Assembly (NCBI GenBank): GCA_029098185.1
Contig: JAQXNV010000043.1
Location: forward strand, 33,105-97,104
Direction of reading: 5' to 3'
DNA from: Oscillospiraceae bacterium
GTDB taxonomy: Bacteria; Bacillota; Clostridia; Oscillospirales; Acutalibacteraceae
Length of the DNA: 64,000 nt
Shown here: positions 38,273 to 48,684 of the stretch, piece by piece
Position numbering within the stretch: the stretch's first letter is position 1
Layout: each line of letters begins with the position of its first letter
Notes under the pieces: generated by a model
What the model was told of the DNA's origin: nothing
The model's input: only the letters and a program-made list of their open reading frames with translations
The model's database searches: none
Program-made: the position numbers and the translations under genes

Positions 38273-39433
38273 ATGGCATCTACTTACTATTTCTTACCAA
38301 CAAGAAACGTATTCGGTGAAGGCTCCGCCGCAGAGGCCGGCGACCTGATGAAAACATTAAACGCAAAAAAGGCGCTGATCGTAACCGATAAGTTCCTGGC
38401 ATCCTGCGGCATGGCAGACAAGATCCAGGCATATTTTTCGGCAGCCGGCATTGAGAGTGCCGTATTCGACGGCGCAGAGCCAAACCCAACAGACAAGAAC
38501 GTAGAGGCTGGTCTGCAGGCCTACAAGGCAAACGGATGTGACTCCATCGTTTCCCTGGGCGGCGGTTCTTCTCACGACTGCGCAAAGGGCATCGGCCTGG
38601 TAGCAGCCAACGGCGGCCAGATTTACGACTACGAAGGCGTTGACAAGTCTAAGAACGACATGGTTCCGCTGATGGCCATCAACACCACCGCCGGTACCGC
38701 TTCTGAGATCACCCGGTTCTGCATCATCACCGATACCCGCAGAAAGGTCAAGATGGCTATTGTTGACTGGAAGGTCACTCCACAGATCTCCATCAATGAC
38801 CCAGAACTGATGAAGGGTATGCCGGCTGGCCTGACTGCCGCAACCGGTATGGACGCGCTGACCCACGCTATCGAGGCTTACGTTTCCACCGCAGCTAACC
38901 CGCTGACAGACGCTGCCGCCATCAAGGCCATCAAGATGATCCGTCACTATCTGCCAAAGGCAGTGGCCAACGGCGACTATATGCAGGCAAGAGACGCCAT
39001 GGCATACGGCCAGTATCTGGCAGGTATCGCATTCAACAACGCTTCCCTGGGTTATGTTCACGCAATGGCACACCAGCTCGGCGGCTTCTACAACCTGCCA
39101 CACGGTGTTTGCAACGCTATTCTGCTGCCATATGTTGAGCGCTTCAACCTCATCGGCAACCTGAACCGCTTTGAGGACATCGCTGTGGCAATGGGCGAGA
39201 ACATCGACGGTCTGTCCACCCACGAGGCAGCACTGAAGGCTATCGATTCCATCAAGACCCTCAGCGCAGAGGTCGGCATCCCGACTAACCTGAAGCAACT
39301 GGGCGTAAAGCCGGAGGACTTCCGCGAGATGGCCGAGAACGCCAAGAAGGACGTTTGCCAGCTGACCAACCCAAGAAAGGCTTCTGTCGATCAGGTCATC
39401 GAGATCTACCGTCAGGCATACGAAGGCGAATAA
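38273..39433 (+). CDS. Iron-containing alcohol dehydrogenase
   Basis: SLGGGSSHDCAKGI, TTAGTASEIT, GMDALTHAIEAYVS, HAMAHQLGGFYNLPHGVCNA. Confidence 0.96.
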   Translation: MASTYYFLPTRNVFGEGSAAEAGDLMKTLNAKKALIVTDKFLASCGMADKIQAYFSAAGIESAVFDGAEPNPTDKNVEAGLQAYKANGCDSIVSLGGGSSHDCAKGIGLVAANGGQIYDYEGVDKSKNDMVPLMAINTTAGTASEITRFCIITDTRRKVKMAIVDWKVTPQISINDPELMKGMPAGLTAATGMDALTHAIEAYVSTAANPLTDAAAIKAIKMIRHYLPKAVANGDYMQARDAMAYGQYLAGIAFNNASLGYVHAMAHQLGGFYNLPHGVCNAILLPYVERFNLIGNLNRFEDIAVAMGENIDGLSTHEAALKAIDSIKTLSAEVGIPTNLKQLGVKPEDFREMAENAKKDVCQLTNPRKASVDQVIEIYRQAYEGE

Positions 39434-39457
39434 GCGATCCGTTTATCGCAGTGCAAC

Positions 39458-39486
39458 AGGGCGTCCCCGAAAGGGGGCGCCCTTTC
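39458..39486 (+). terminator. Terminator after adh
   Basis: AGGGCGTCCCCgaaaGGGGGCGCCCTTT. Confidence 0.75.
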
Positions 39487-39677
39487 TGATGCTTTAGCGC
39501 AGGCCATTGCGCTGGGCTTTCGCACGAAGATCCTTCTTATCTTCCCTTAAAGGGAGATATTGCCACAAGGTGATTAAGGGGGGTTGCGGCAAGGGACGTC
39601 CCGGAATTTTGCTTGCAGTTGTGGGGGAAAACTGTTACAATAAAACCATTCCATGCGGAAAGGAATCTCATAATACG

Positions 39678-41516
39678 ATGAATCAAAAAATTGAACCATT
39701 ATTACTGCGGGTGCAAAAGCCGGGCCGCTATGTGGGCGGTGAGCTCAACGCCGTGCTCAAGGACAAAGATCAGGTAGACGTGCGTTTTGCGTTTTGCTTT
39801 CCCGATACCTATGAAGTGGGAATGTCCCACCTGGGGATGAAGATTTTATACAGCCTATTTAATGAAAAGCCATATATCTGGTGTGAGCGGGTATTTGCGC
39901 CCTGGATCGACATGGAGGCGGAAATGCGGAAAAACGCGATTCCCCTTTACGCCTTAGAAAGCGGCGACCCGATCCGGGACTTTGACTTTATCGGCTTTAC
40001 ACTGCAATATGAATTGAGCTATACCAATGTTCTGAATATGCTGGATCTGGCCGGACTGCCCTTGCGCACCGATGAGCGTACCGACGAGATGCCCATCGTC
40101 TGTGCCGGTGGCCCCTGCGCTGTCAATCCGGAGCCGATCGCCGACTTTATTGACCTGTTTTTTATCGGGGAAGGCGAAGAGATCGACTTAGAGGTCATCG
40201 AGCTGTACCGGGAGATGCGGAAAAACGGCTGCACCAAAAAGGAATTCCTTAGGGCCGCCGCAAAGATCTCTGGCGTTTATGTGCCATCTCTTTACGATGT
40301 GACCTACAAAGCGGACGGGACCATCGAGGCCGTCACCCCAAAGGACGGCGCGCCGAAGAAGATCCTCCGCCGTGTGCTGCCGGATATGAACAAGGCCTAT
40401 TACCCGGAAAACTTTGTGGTGCCCAGCATCGAGATCGTCCATGACCGGGCAGTCAGCGAAGTTCAGCGGGGGTGCTACCGGGGATGCCGGTTCTGTCAGG
40501 CCGGGTTCATTTATCGCCCCGTGCGGACAAAGACTATCGATAAGATCAACGGGGAATGCCGTGCTCTCTGCGAGAATACCGGCTATGAGGAGCTGTCGCT
40601 GGTATCGCTGAGCACCAGCGATTACCCCGACATCAACGGGCTGCTGGATCAACTGCTGACCTGGACCAATGACGAGCACGTCAGCATCTCCCTGCCGTCC
40701 CAGCGAGTGGACAGCTTTTCCACCGAGCTGATGGACAAGCTGAAATCGGTGCGCCGCAGTGGACTGACCTTTGCGCCGGAGGCCGGCACCCAGCGGATGC
40801 GGGACGTCATCAACAAAAATGTCACCGAGGAAGAACTGCTCAAAACGGTGCGCACAGCCTTTGCCGGCGGCTGGCTCAATATCAAGCTGTACTTTATGAT
40901 CGGCCTGCCAACAGAGACCATGGACGATGTGGCCGGCATCGCGAAATTAGGCCAGGCCGTGGTGGATGAATTTTATCAAAATCCCAATAGGCCAAAGGGC
41001 CGCTCGGTCAATGTGACGGTCAGTGCTTCCTCCTTTGTGCCCAAGGCGTTTACGCCGTTCCAGTGGGAGCCCCAGGATCCCATCGAGCTGCTCCACGAAA
41101 AGCAGCAGCATCTGAAAAATTCCGTCACCACCCGGAAGATCACCTGCAATTATCACGAGGCCCACACCAGCTTTTTAGAGGGCGTATTTGCCCGGGGCGA
41201 CCGTCGTCTGGCGCCGGTGCTGGAGGAAGCCCAGAAGCGGGGCTGTAAGATGGACGGCTGGTCCGAGTGCTTTGACTTTGACCGCTGGATGAAGGTCTTT
41301 GATGACTGTGGCGTAGATCCGAAATTTTACAACCAGCGCCGCCGCGCCTTTGATGAAGTGCTGCCCTGGGATCATATCGATATGGGCATCAAAAAGTCGT
41401 TCCTCATTGCGGAATGCCAGAGAGCCTATGAAAACAAGACTTCACCGGATTGCAGTCAGGAATGTTCTCATTGCGGCGCATCCCGGTTCAAAGGAGGGAT
41501 CTGCTATGGGAAATGA
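39678..41516 (+). CDS. TIGR03960-type B12-binding-domain radical SAM protein
   Basis: RFAFCFPDTYEVGMSHLGMKILY; GCYRGCRFCQAG radical SAM motif. Confidence 0.92.
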   Translation: MNQKIEPLLLRVQKPGRYVGGELNAVLKDKDQVDVRFAFCFPDTYEVGMSHLGMKILYSLFNEKPYIWCERVFAPWIDMEAEMRKNAIPLYALESGDPIRDFDFIGFTLQYELSYTNVLNMLDLAGLPLRTDERTDEMPIVCAGGPCAVNPEPIADFIDLFFIGEGEEIDLEVIELYREMRKNGCTKKEFLRAAAKISGVYVPSLYDVTYKADGTIEAVTPKDGAPKKILRRVLPDMNKAYYPENFVVPSIEIVHDRAVSEVQRGCYRGCRFCQAGFIYRPVRTKTIDKINGECRALCENTGYEELSLVSLSTSDYPDINGLLDQLLTWTNDEHVSISLPSQRVDSFSTELMDKLKSVRRSGLTFAPEAGTQRMRDVINKNVTEEELLKTVRTAFAGGWLNIKLYFMIGLPTETMDDVAGIAKLGQAVVDEFYQNPNRPKGRSVNVTVSASSFVPKAFTPFQWEPQDPIELLHEKQQHLKNSVTTRKITCNYHEAHTSFLEGVFARGDRRLAPVLEEAQKRGCKMDGWSECFDFDRWMKVFDDCGVDPKFYNQRRRAFDEVLPWDHIDMGIKKSFLIAECQRAYENKTSPDCSQECSHCGASRFKGGICYGK

Positions 41517-42177
41517 ACCATGGGTCACCATGCGGGTGTGGTTTACCAAAACAGGCCGCGCCAAATATATCTCTCACCTGGATTTGAACCGGTGTATGAC
41601 GCGGGCGGTCCAGCGGGCGAAGATCCCGCTGTGGTACACCGAGGGCTTTAACCCCCACCCGTTTTTGACGTTTGCCCTGCCGCTGTCCCTGGGCATCGAC
41701 GGGCTGCGGGAATCCATGGACATCCGATTGCTGGAGTCTGTGGACAAAGACCGGATGATCGGGGAGATCAACAAGGGACTGCCGAAGGACATCCGGGTAT
41801 TCGATGTGACAGTGCCCAAGAAGAAGCCGGGGAAGATCGCCAAAGCGTCCTATCAGATCACCATCCTGCCGGAAGACCGAACAGCCTCAGAGGCGGAACA
41901 AACGCTGCGCGCACTGCTTGCGCAGGAACAGATCATCGTGCAGAAAAAGAGCAAGTCCGGCATCAAGGATGTAGACATCAAGCCGGACCTAGATGTGCGG
42001 GATCTGCAAACGGAAGGGGATGCGGTCACCTGTACGCTGTACCTGCCGGCAGGCAGCGTGCGCAATATCAATCCCCACCTGCTGTTTGATGCGCTGGAGC
42101 AGTTTTGCATCGTCCGGTTCTATGCAAAGATCGTCCGGACCGATCTCTTTGACAGCGACGGTCAGGTTTTTGCTTAA
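41506..42177 (+). CDS. TIGR03936/DUF2344 protein
   Basis: VWFTKTGRAKYISHLDLNRCMTRAVQRA; overlaps the upstream radical SAM gene. Confidence 0.9.
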   Translation: MGNEPWVTMRVWFTKTGRAKYISHLDLNRCMTRAVQRAKIPLWYTEGFNPHPFLTFALPLSLGIDGLRESMDIRLLESVDKDRMIGEINKGLPKDIRVFDVTVPKKKPGKIAKASYQITILPEDRTASEAEQTLRALLAQEQIIVQKKSKSGIKDVDIKPDLDVRDLQTEGDAVTCTLYLPAGSVRNINPHLLFDALEQFCIVRFYAKIVRTDLFDSDGQVFA

Positions 42178-42293
42178 GGGGAGCCCGTTTTTAGCGCTTT
42201 GCTGTAGCTTTTATGGGGAATGCCTAAGCGTACAGCGAAAGGAGATGTTTACGGCTGATCCCGGATGATCGCGGTGTTTCTGCAAATTAACGG

Positions 42294-42322
42294 TTGCATT
42301 TTCGGAGAGGTTGTGCTATACT
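42294..42322 (+). promoter_or_regulatory. Promoter TTGCAT-N17-TATACT for rplS
   Basis: Hexamers and spacing. Confidence 0.65.
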
Positions 42323-42328
42323 AGGAAG

Positions 42329-42455
42329 GCATCTGAACAGCGCCTTATGCGCGTGCCGTCGAAACCGATGGGGATTGATGCCCGGCGAATGCCGAGACAT
42401 GAATGCGGGTAGTCCTCTGCCGAAGGGTCGGCTATGAATATCTGAAAACAGGAGG
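42329..42455 (+). ncRNA. Candidate structured rplS (L19) leader
   Basis: About 130-nt GC-rich UTR with local inverted repeats (e.g. CGGCgaatGCCG) between promoter and rplS SD. Confidence 0.4.
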
Positions 42456-42465
42456 ATTTATTACA

Positions 42466-42810
42466 ATGGATGCACTGAAACTGATTGCACAGGATTCCTT
42501 GAAAAAGGAAGTTCCTCAGATCGAGATCGGCGATACCATCAAGGTAGACGTCAATATCCGCGAGGGACAGAGAGAGAGAATTCAGGTTTTTGAAGGTACC
42601 GTCATCGCCAAGAAGGGCAGCGGTATTTCTGAGACCTTCACCGTAAGACGTGTTTCTTACGGCGTTGGCGTGGAGAGAGTTTTCCCGATCCACTCCCCAA
42701 ATGTGAAGGGCGTCAAGCTGGTTCGCAAGGGCCACGTTCGCAGAGCAAAGCTCTACTATCTGCGTGACCGCGTCGGTAAGGCTGCAAAGCTCAGAGAGAA
42801 AATCAGATAA
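42466..42810 (+). CDS. rplS: Ribosomal protein bL19
   Basis: [41 protein letters not shown]. Confidence 0.99.
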   Translation: MDALKLIAQDSLKKEVPQIEIGDTIKVDVNIREGQRERIQVFEGTVIAKKGSGISETFTVRRVSYGVGVERVFPIHSPNVKGVKLVRKGHVRRAKLYYLRDRVGKAAKLREKIR

Positions 42811-42820
42811 CTCAACTTTT

Positions 42821-42850
42821 CAAAAGGGACATGGAATGTGTCCCTTTTTT
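42821..42850 (+). terminator. Terminator after rplS
   Basis: AAAGGGACAtggaatgTGTCCCTTTTTT. Confidence 0.8.
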
Positions 42851-42891
42851 GCTATGCAGAGCTTTTGGATACAAAACAGGAGGGATCTTTT

Positions 42892-43539
42892 TTGGCCAAA
42901 GAGAAAAAAACACAGGAAACCGATCTGGCCTCCCCACAGGATGCCAGAGCAGGCGCCATCCGGAGCGATGTTCGCATTGCCTCCTTTGACTGGGTGGAGT
43001 CTCTGATCATCGCCATCATCGTGGTAGGCGTCGTCTTTACGTTTGTGTTCCGCATCGTCACCGTCAGCGGCACATCCATGGTGCCAAATTTGCAGAACAA
43101 TGACCGGATCATCGTGTCCAGTTGGTTTTACCAGCCAAAGCAGGGCGATGTGGTCGTGCTGAAAAAGACGGTGGGCCTTAATGAGCCCATCGTCAAGCGG
43201 GTCATCGCCACAGAGGGGCAGACGGTCTATCTCGACTATGATCACGGGGAAGTTTATGTGGACGGCAAAAAGCTGGATGAAACGGAATATCTGGGCGAGA
43301 TGAAAACGTACCGGCCCCAAACGTCGGAGATCCTCATTGCCATGCCGGAGGGCGGCGTCACTGTGCCGGAGGGCCACATCTTCGTCCTGGGCGATAACCG
43401 GGAAGTCTCTCTGGACAGCCGCTATGAGAAGGTCGGCATGGTGGATACCCGGTATATCCTGGGGAAAGCGCAGCTAAAGCTGTTCCCCTTTAACCGGTTC
43501 GGGGTCATCCAATCTTATGATCTGGAGGCAGCAGCATGA
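42892..43539 (+). CDS. lepB: Signal peptidase I
   Basis: TVSGTSMVPNL, VVLKK..VKRVIA, VLGDNREVSLDSR; TTG start with AGGAGG. Confidence 0.95.
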   Translation: MAKEKKTQETDLASPQDARAGAIRSDVRIASFDWVESLIIAIIVVGVVFTFVFRIVTVSGTSMVPNLQNNDRIIVSSWFYQPKQGDVVVLKKTVGLNEPIVKRVIATEGQTVYLDYDHGEVYVDGKKLDETEYLGEMKTYRPQTSEILIAMPEGGVTVPEGHIFVLGDNREVSLDSRYEKVGMVDTRYILGKAQLKLFPFNRFGVIQSYDLEAAA

Positions 43540-44405
43540 GTGAACCACAATCTATCCAATGGTTTCCCGGGCATATGACCAAAACAAAGCGGCAGATCGA
43601 AAAAACGCTGAAGCTGGTAGATGCCGTGGCGGAGATCGTAGACGCCCGGATCCCCATCAGCAGCCGCAACCCGGTACTGCACAAGCTGATCCAGGGCAAG
43701 CCCCGGGTCATCCTGCTGAATAAGGCCGATATGGCCGACCCGCAGCAGACCGCCCGCTGGATCGCCTATTATAAAGAAAAGAACATCCCGGCCATCGCGG
43801 TGGATTGCCGCAGCGGCAAGGGCATGAACCAGTTTATTCCCACGGTCCGGTCTGTGCTGAAGGACCGCATTGCCGCCTGGGAGAAAAAAGGCATGGTAGG
43901 CCGCACGATCCGGGTCATGGTGGTGGGCATCCCCAACGTGGGCAAATCGTCTATGATCAATCGGCTGGCCAAGGGCAGCAAGGCCGTTGTGGAGGACCGT
44001 CCCGGCGTGACGAGAGAGAACCGGTGGTTCAGCATCACGAAGGATTTTGAGCTGCTGGATACGCCCGGCGTGCTGTGGCCGAAGTTTGAGGATAAGCTGG
44101 TGGGCGAACACCTGGCCTTTACCGGCGCCGTAAAGGATGCCGTCGTCGATGTGGAGCATCTGGCTTGCCGGCTCATCGAGGTGTTGCGGGAATTGTATCC
44201 CAGCGCCCTTGTCAGCCGCTACAAGCTGGAGGACTGCGATCTTCAGGCAATGGAGAGTTACGAGATCCTGGAACAGATCGGCCGGAACCGGGGAATGTTG
44301 ATTTCCGGCGGCGAGATCAACACCGAGCGGGCGGCCATCGCCGTGTTGGATGAATTCCGCGGCGCAAAGCTGGGCCGCATAACGTTGGAGCAGGTGAAGT
44401 CATGA
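43536..44405 (+). CDS. rbgA: Ribosome biogenesis GTPase YlqF/RbgA
   Basis: [15 protein letters not shown]; circularly permuted GTPase NKAD ... [12 protein letters not shown]. Confidence 0.97.
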   Translation: MSEPQSIQWFPGHMTKTKRQIEKTLKLVDAVAEIVDARIPISSRNPVLHKLIQGKPRVILLNKADMADPQQTARWIAYYKEKNIPAIAVDCRSGKGMNQFIPTVRSVLKDRIAAWEKKGMVGRTIRVMVVGIPNVGKSSMINRLAKGSKAVVEDRPGVTRENRWFSITKDFELLDTPGVLWPKFEDKLVGEHLAFTGAVKDAVVDVEHLACRLIEVLRELYPSALVSRYKLEDCDLQAMESYEILEQIGRNRGMLISGGEINTERAAIAVLDEFRGAKLGRITLEQVKS

Positions 44406-45016
44406 CAGATGGATTCCTTTTTGAACAAACAGCGTTACAAAACGGATATACCGCCGTTTGCGGCATTGATGAAGCAGGCCGGGGCCCTTTGGCCGGGCCT
44501 GTTTTTGCCGCTGCGGTGATCTTGCCGGAGGGCCTTGTCATCGAGGGGCTGGACGATTCCAAAAAGCTGACGGAGAAAAAGCGGGAAGCGCTTTTCGACA
44601 TCATTACCAAAGAGGCGGTCAGCTACGGCATTGCCTTTGCCACCGAGAAGGAGATCGATGAGATCAACATTTTGCAGGCGACGTACCTGGCTATGGGCCG
44701 GGCCTGCCAAAAGCTGGACCCGCCGGCAGATTATGCGCTTATCGACGGCAACCGGATGCCGCCGCTGCCCATTCCGGGCGAGACGGTAGTCAAAGGAGAC
44801 AGTCGCAGCTACAGCATCGCAGCAGCATCGATCCTGGCAAAGGTCAGCCGGGACCGGCTCATGGTGGAGATCGATAAGCTGTACCCGGAATACCGGTTTG
44901 CAAAGCACAAGGGCTATGGTACCAAGCTCCACCGGGAGCTGCTGCTGGAATATGGCCCTTGTCCCGTCCATCGCCGGTCTTTCCTGACAAAGATCCTGGG
45001 AGAAGGCCATGGATAA
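44402..45016 (+). CDS. rnhB: Ribonuclease HII
   Basis: [24 protein letters not shown]. Confidence 0.98.
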   Translation: MTDGFLFEQTALQNGYTAVCGIDEAGRGPLAGPVFAAAVILPEGLVIEGLDDSKKLTEKKREALFDIITKEAVSYGIAFATEKEIDEINILQATYLAMGRACQKLDPPADYALIDGNRMPPLPIPGETVVKGDSRSYSIAAASILAKVSRDRLMVEIDKLYPEYRFAKHKGYGTKLHRELLLEYGPCPVHRRSFLTKILGEGHG

Positions 45017-45383
45017 TGGATCGGGAAAGCTGGGCGAAGGGTATACCGCTGATTTTCTCCGGCGAAAGGGCTGTACCATTTTGGAGCGGAACTACCACAG
45101 CCGCTACGGTGAGATTGACATAATCGCTCAGCGCGGCCAGTATATTTTATTTGTCGAAGTGAAAACGCGGCGGGAAGGCAGTATGGTAGACCCGCTGGAA
45201 GCCGTGACGAAAGAGAAGCGCCGTAGGATCATCCAGACATCGCTGTGCTATCTGGAAGCGCACCCGGAATTTGCTTTGCTGTCCTGCCGCTTTGATGTGG
45301 CTGGCCTGACGACCAGCCGGGACGGCAGCAGAATAAAGCGGCTGCGCTATGTGATCAATGCCTTTGAGGGGGGATCGTGTTGA
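45009..45383 (+). CDS. UPF0102 YraN-like nuclease-fold protein
   Basis: [23 protein letters not shown]. Confidence 0.92.
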   Translation: MDNGSGKLGEGYTADFLRRKGCTILERNYHSRYGEIDIIAQRGQYILFVEVKTRREGSMVDPLEAVTKEKRRRIIQTSLCYLEAHPEFALLSCRFDVAGLTTSRDGSRIKRLRYVINAFEGGSC

Positions 45384-46300
45384 ACATTTTTGATCTGCAC
45401 TGCGACACCATCACGGCCTGTTACGACCGCCGTCTGTCTTTGCAGCACAATGGGGAACTGCATTTGTCTCTGGAGCGGGGAAGCCGTTATGATCCCTGGG
45501 TCCAGTGCTTTGCCGTATGGATCCCCGACACGCTGCGGGGCCAGGCGGCGGTCGATTATTTTACAGCGGTGGCCGCCTTTTTGGAAGCAACGGCAGCCAA
45601 AACAGAGCAGATGATCCTTTGCACCAAAAAGGAAGATCTCAACAAAACAGGTCCCGTTTGCCACGGCCTGCTGACGGTAGAGGGCGGCGCTGTGCTGGCC
45701 GGGGATCTATCCAATATCGAGCATCTGCATCGCCACCATGTCCGGGCGCTGACGTTGACCTGGAACGGCTCCTGCGAGATCGGCGACGGGGCCATGGTGG
45801 CGCATCCCAGAGGACTGACGCCCTTCGGGAAACAGGTGATCCCCGCCCTGGAAGAAGCGGATATTCTGGTGGATGTGTCCCATGCCAGCGAGCCGCTATT
45901 TTATGATGTGGCGTCTCTTGCGCAAAAGCCCATCATCGCCACCCATTCCAATGCCCGGGCTATCTGCGACCATCCCCGGAATTTGACCGACGAGCAGTTT
46001 CTGGAGATCAAACGGTGCGGGGGATTGGTGGGACTTAATCTCCACCGCTGGTTTTTGCGGGAGGACGGAGAAGCCACGCTGGACGATGTATTTTGCCATG
46101 TGGCGCATTTTTTGTCTTTAGGCGGCGAAAAAACGTTGGCGCTGGGCACCGATTTTGACGGGGCCGAGCTGGGTAAAGTCCTTCGGGGCATCGAGGATCT
46201 GGAGCGACTTGCCGATGATTTTTCCAGGCGGGGACTGTCCGACGGGTTGATCCACCAAATTTTCTACCAAAATGCGAAAGATTTTTTTGATTCTCTTTGA
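45377..46300 (+). CDS. Membrane dipeptidase (peptidase M19)
   Basis: FDLHCDTIT, DVSHAS, THSNARAICDHPRNLTDEQ, LGTDFDG; GTG start. Confidence 0.92.
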   Translation: MLNIFDLHCDTITACYDRRLSLQHNGELHLSLERGSRYDPWVQCFAVWIPDTLRGQAAVDYFTAVAAFLEATAAKTEQMILCTKKEDLNKTGPVCHGLLTVEGGAVLAGDLSNIEHLHRHHVRALTLTWNGSCEIGDGAMVAHPRGLTPFGKQVIPALEEADILVDVSHASEPLFYDVASLAQKPIIATHSNARAICDHPRNLTDEQFLEIKRCGGLVGLNLHRWFLREDGEATLDDVFCHVAHFLSLGGEKTLALGTDFDGAELGKVLRGIEDLERLADDFSRRGLSDGLIHQIFYQNAKDFFDSL

Positions 46301-46325
46301 CATTACGCAGAGAATCAGATACAAT
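46297..46325 (+). promoter_or_regulatory. Promoter TTGACA-N17-TACAAT for thrC
   Basis: -35 overlaps the stop codon of the M19 gene. Confidence 0.65.
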
Positions 46326-46376
46326 ATAAAATGCGATAAAATTGATTAGAGATTAGAGTAAATGGAGGGGAACACC

Positions 46377-47885
46377 TTGAAGTATCAATGCACAAGGGAT
46401 TCGTCAGTAACAGTAACAGCGTCGCAGGCAATCGTGCAGGGCATTGCCAAAAACGGCGGCCTTTTTGTACCGGAGACCCTGCCGGCCTATACCCTTGCGG
46501 ACTTGACCGCCATGAATGGCCAGTCCTATTTTGACCGGGCGGCTAAGGTCGTGTCTGATTTCCTGCCGGAGTTCACGCCGGAGGAGATCGAGGAGTGCGT
46601 CCAAGGCGCCTATGGCGGCGGCAAATTTTCCGGCGGTCATCCGGCGCCGGTCGTTGCCGTAAAGGACGGCGACTGCGCCATGAACATCCTGGAGCTGTGG
46701 CACGGCCCCACCTGCGCCTTCAAGGATATGGCGCTGCAGCTGCTGCCGCACCTGCTGACCCATTCTTTGCGCAAGACAAAGTGTGAAAAAACAGCCGTCA
46801 TTCTGGTGGCCACCTCTGGCGATACCGGTAAGGCGGCCCTGGAAGGCTTTAAGGATGTAAAGGGCACCGAGATGCTGGTATTCTATCCGGAGAACGGCGT
46901 CAGCCCCATGCAGAAGCGCCAGATGAATACGCAGGAAGGCAGCAACGTCAGCGTCTGCGCCATCGAGGGCAACTTTGACGACGCCCAGACCGGCGTGAAG
47001 AAGCTGTTTGTCGATCCGGCCATCAATGAGAAGCTCCATGCAAACGGCATGCTGTTCTCCAGCGCCAACTCCATCAACTGGGGCCGGCTGCTGCCGCAGA
47101 TCGTCTACTACGTCTCCGCTTACAGCGATTTAATGGAGCGCGGCGCCATCCAGCCCGGCGACCCCATCAACGTGGTCGTGCCTACCGGCAACTTCGGCAA
47201 CATCCTTGCCGGCTACTACGCCAGCAAGATGGGCCTGCCGGTAAACAAGTTCATCTGCGCGTCTAACTCCAACAACGTCCTCACCGATTTCCTCAAGACC
47301 GGTGAATACAACCGGAACCGGGATTTCCATGCAACGATCTCCCCGTCCATGGACATCCTCATCTCCAGCAACCTGGAGCGGCTGCTCTACGATGTGACCG
47401 GCCACGACTGCAAGAAGGTCGCCGGCTGGATGCAGGAGCTGTCCGAAAAAGGGTGCTACAAGGTGGACGACGAGACGTTCCAGAAGATCAGCGCTGTTTT
47501 TGACGCTGGCTTCTGCAGCGACGAGGACACCAAAAAGACCATCCGCCAGGTGTACGACAACGCCGGTTATCTCTGCGATACCCACACCGCTGTTGCCGTA
47601 AAGGTCTACGAGGACTATGTTGCCCGCACCGGCGATAAGACCCCGACGGTCATCGACTCTACCGCAAGCCCATATAAGTTCGCGTCCTCTGTGCTGTCCG
47701 CTGTAGATGACCAGTACGATGACAAGATGGATGAGTTTGACAAGGTAGAGCGCCTGTCCAAGCTGACCGGCACCGAGGTCCCCGCGCCCATTGCCGGCCT
47801 CAAGGAAAAGCCTGTCCGCTTCCAGAATGTCTGCGAGAAAGAGCAGATGGGCGACGTACTGCTGCGCCTGTTAGGGTTGGCATAA
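46377..47885 (+). CDS. thrC: Threonine synthase
   Basis: WHGPTCAFKDMALQLLP, ATSGDTGKAALEGF; TTG start with GGAGGGG. Confidence 0.96.
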   Translation: MKYQCTRDSSVTVTASQAIVQGIAKNGGLFVPETLPAYTLADLTAMNGQSYFDRAAKVVSDFLPEFTPEEIEECVQGAYGGGKFSGGHPAPVVAVKDGDCAMNILELWHGPTCAFKDMALQLLPHLLTHSLRKTKCEKTAVILVATSGDTGKAALEGFKDVKGTEMLVFYPENGVSPMQKRQMNTQEGSNVSVCAIEGNFDDAQTGVKKLFVDPAINEKLHANGMLFSSANSINWGRLLPQIVYYVSAYSDLMERGAIQPGDPINVVVPTGNFGNILAGYYASKMGLPVNKFICASNSNNVLTDFLKTGEYNRNRDFHATISPSMDILISSNLERLLYDVTGHDCKKVAGWMQELSEKGCYKVDDETFQKISAVFDAGFCSDEDTKKTIRQVYDNAGYLCDTHTAVAVKVYEDYVARTGDKTPTVIDSTASPYKFASSVLSAVDDQYDDKMDEFDKVERLSKLTGTEVPAPIAGLKEKPVRFQNVCEKEQMGDVLLRLLGLA

Positions 47886-48583
47886 TGTCGCTGTTTGTCA
47901 TTGCGGATCTGCATTTGTCTCTGGGCAGCAAAAAGCCCATGGACGTGTTCCGCGGCTGGGAGAACTATGTGGAGCGGCTGGAACGAAACTGGCGGGCCGT
48001 GGTGACGGAACAGGATACCGTTGTGGTGGCCGGCGACATTTCCTGGGGGATGTCCCTTGCGGAATCGAAGGCGGATTTCCAGTGGCTCAACGCCCTGCCG
48101 GGACAAAAGATCCTGCTCAAGGGCAATCACGACTACTGGTGGTCCACCAAAACAAGGATCGAGACGTTCTTTCAGGAGGAGGGGTTCACCTCTCTCCATG
48201 TGCTCCACAATAACGCCTATCTGGCCCAGGGCAAAGCCATCTGCGGCAGCCGGGGCTGGCTGTATAATTCCGAAAAGGACGAGGACATCAAGATCGTCAA
48301 CCGGGAAGTGGGGCGGCTCAAGCTGTCGCTGGACGACGCGGAAAAGCGGTTCCCGGAAGCGGAGCCTATCGTGTTTCTCCACTATCCGCCGGTCTATGGC
48401 ACCATGGCCTGTAACGGTATCTTAACGGTGCTGCGGGAGCGGAACATCCGCCGGTGCTATTTTGGGCATATCCACGGCAGTCAGGCGTCCAAACGGGCCA
48501 TCAAAGGGGAATGGGAGGGCATTAAAATGCACCTGATCTCCTGCGATTATGTAGGCTTTGTGCCGGTACTGGTCCGGGAATAG
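47885..48583 (+). CDS. Calcineurin-like metallophosphoesterase
   Basis: IADLHL, VAGDISWGMS, KGNHDYWW, FGHIHG. Confidence 0.92.
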   Translation: MSLFVIADLHLSLGSKKPMDVFRGWENYVERLERNWRAVVTEQDTVVVAGDISWGMSLAESKADFQWLNALPGQKILLKGNHDYWWSTKTRIETFFQEEGFTSLHVLHNNAYLAQGKAICGSRGWLYNSEKDEDIKIVNREVGRLKLSLDDAEKRFPEAEPIVFLHYPPVYGTMACNGILTVLRERNIRRCYFGHIHGSQASKRAIKGEWEGIKMHLISCDYVGFVPVLVRE

Positions 48584-48684
48584 AGAAAATTTACAAATTT
48601 TAAAAATTGATGGTAGTAATTTGTACAAACCTATGCTACAATAAAAAGGATAATTTTAAGTTGAAAAAGCAGGAGTGAAGTAAA

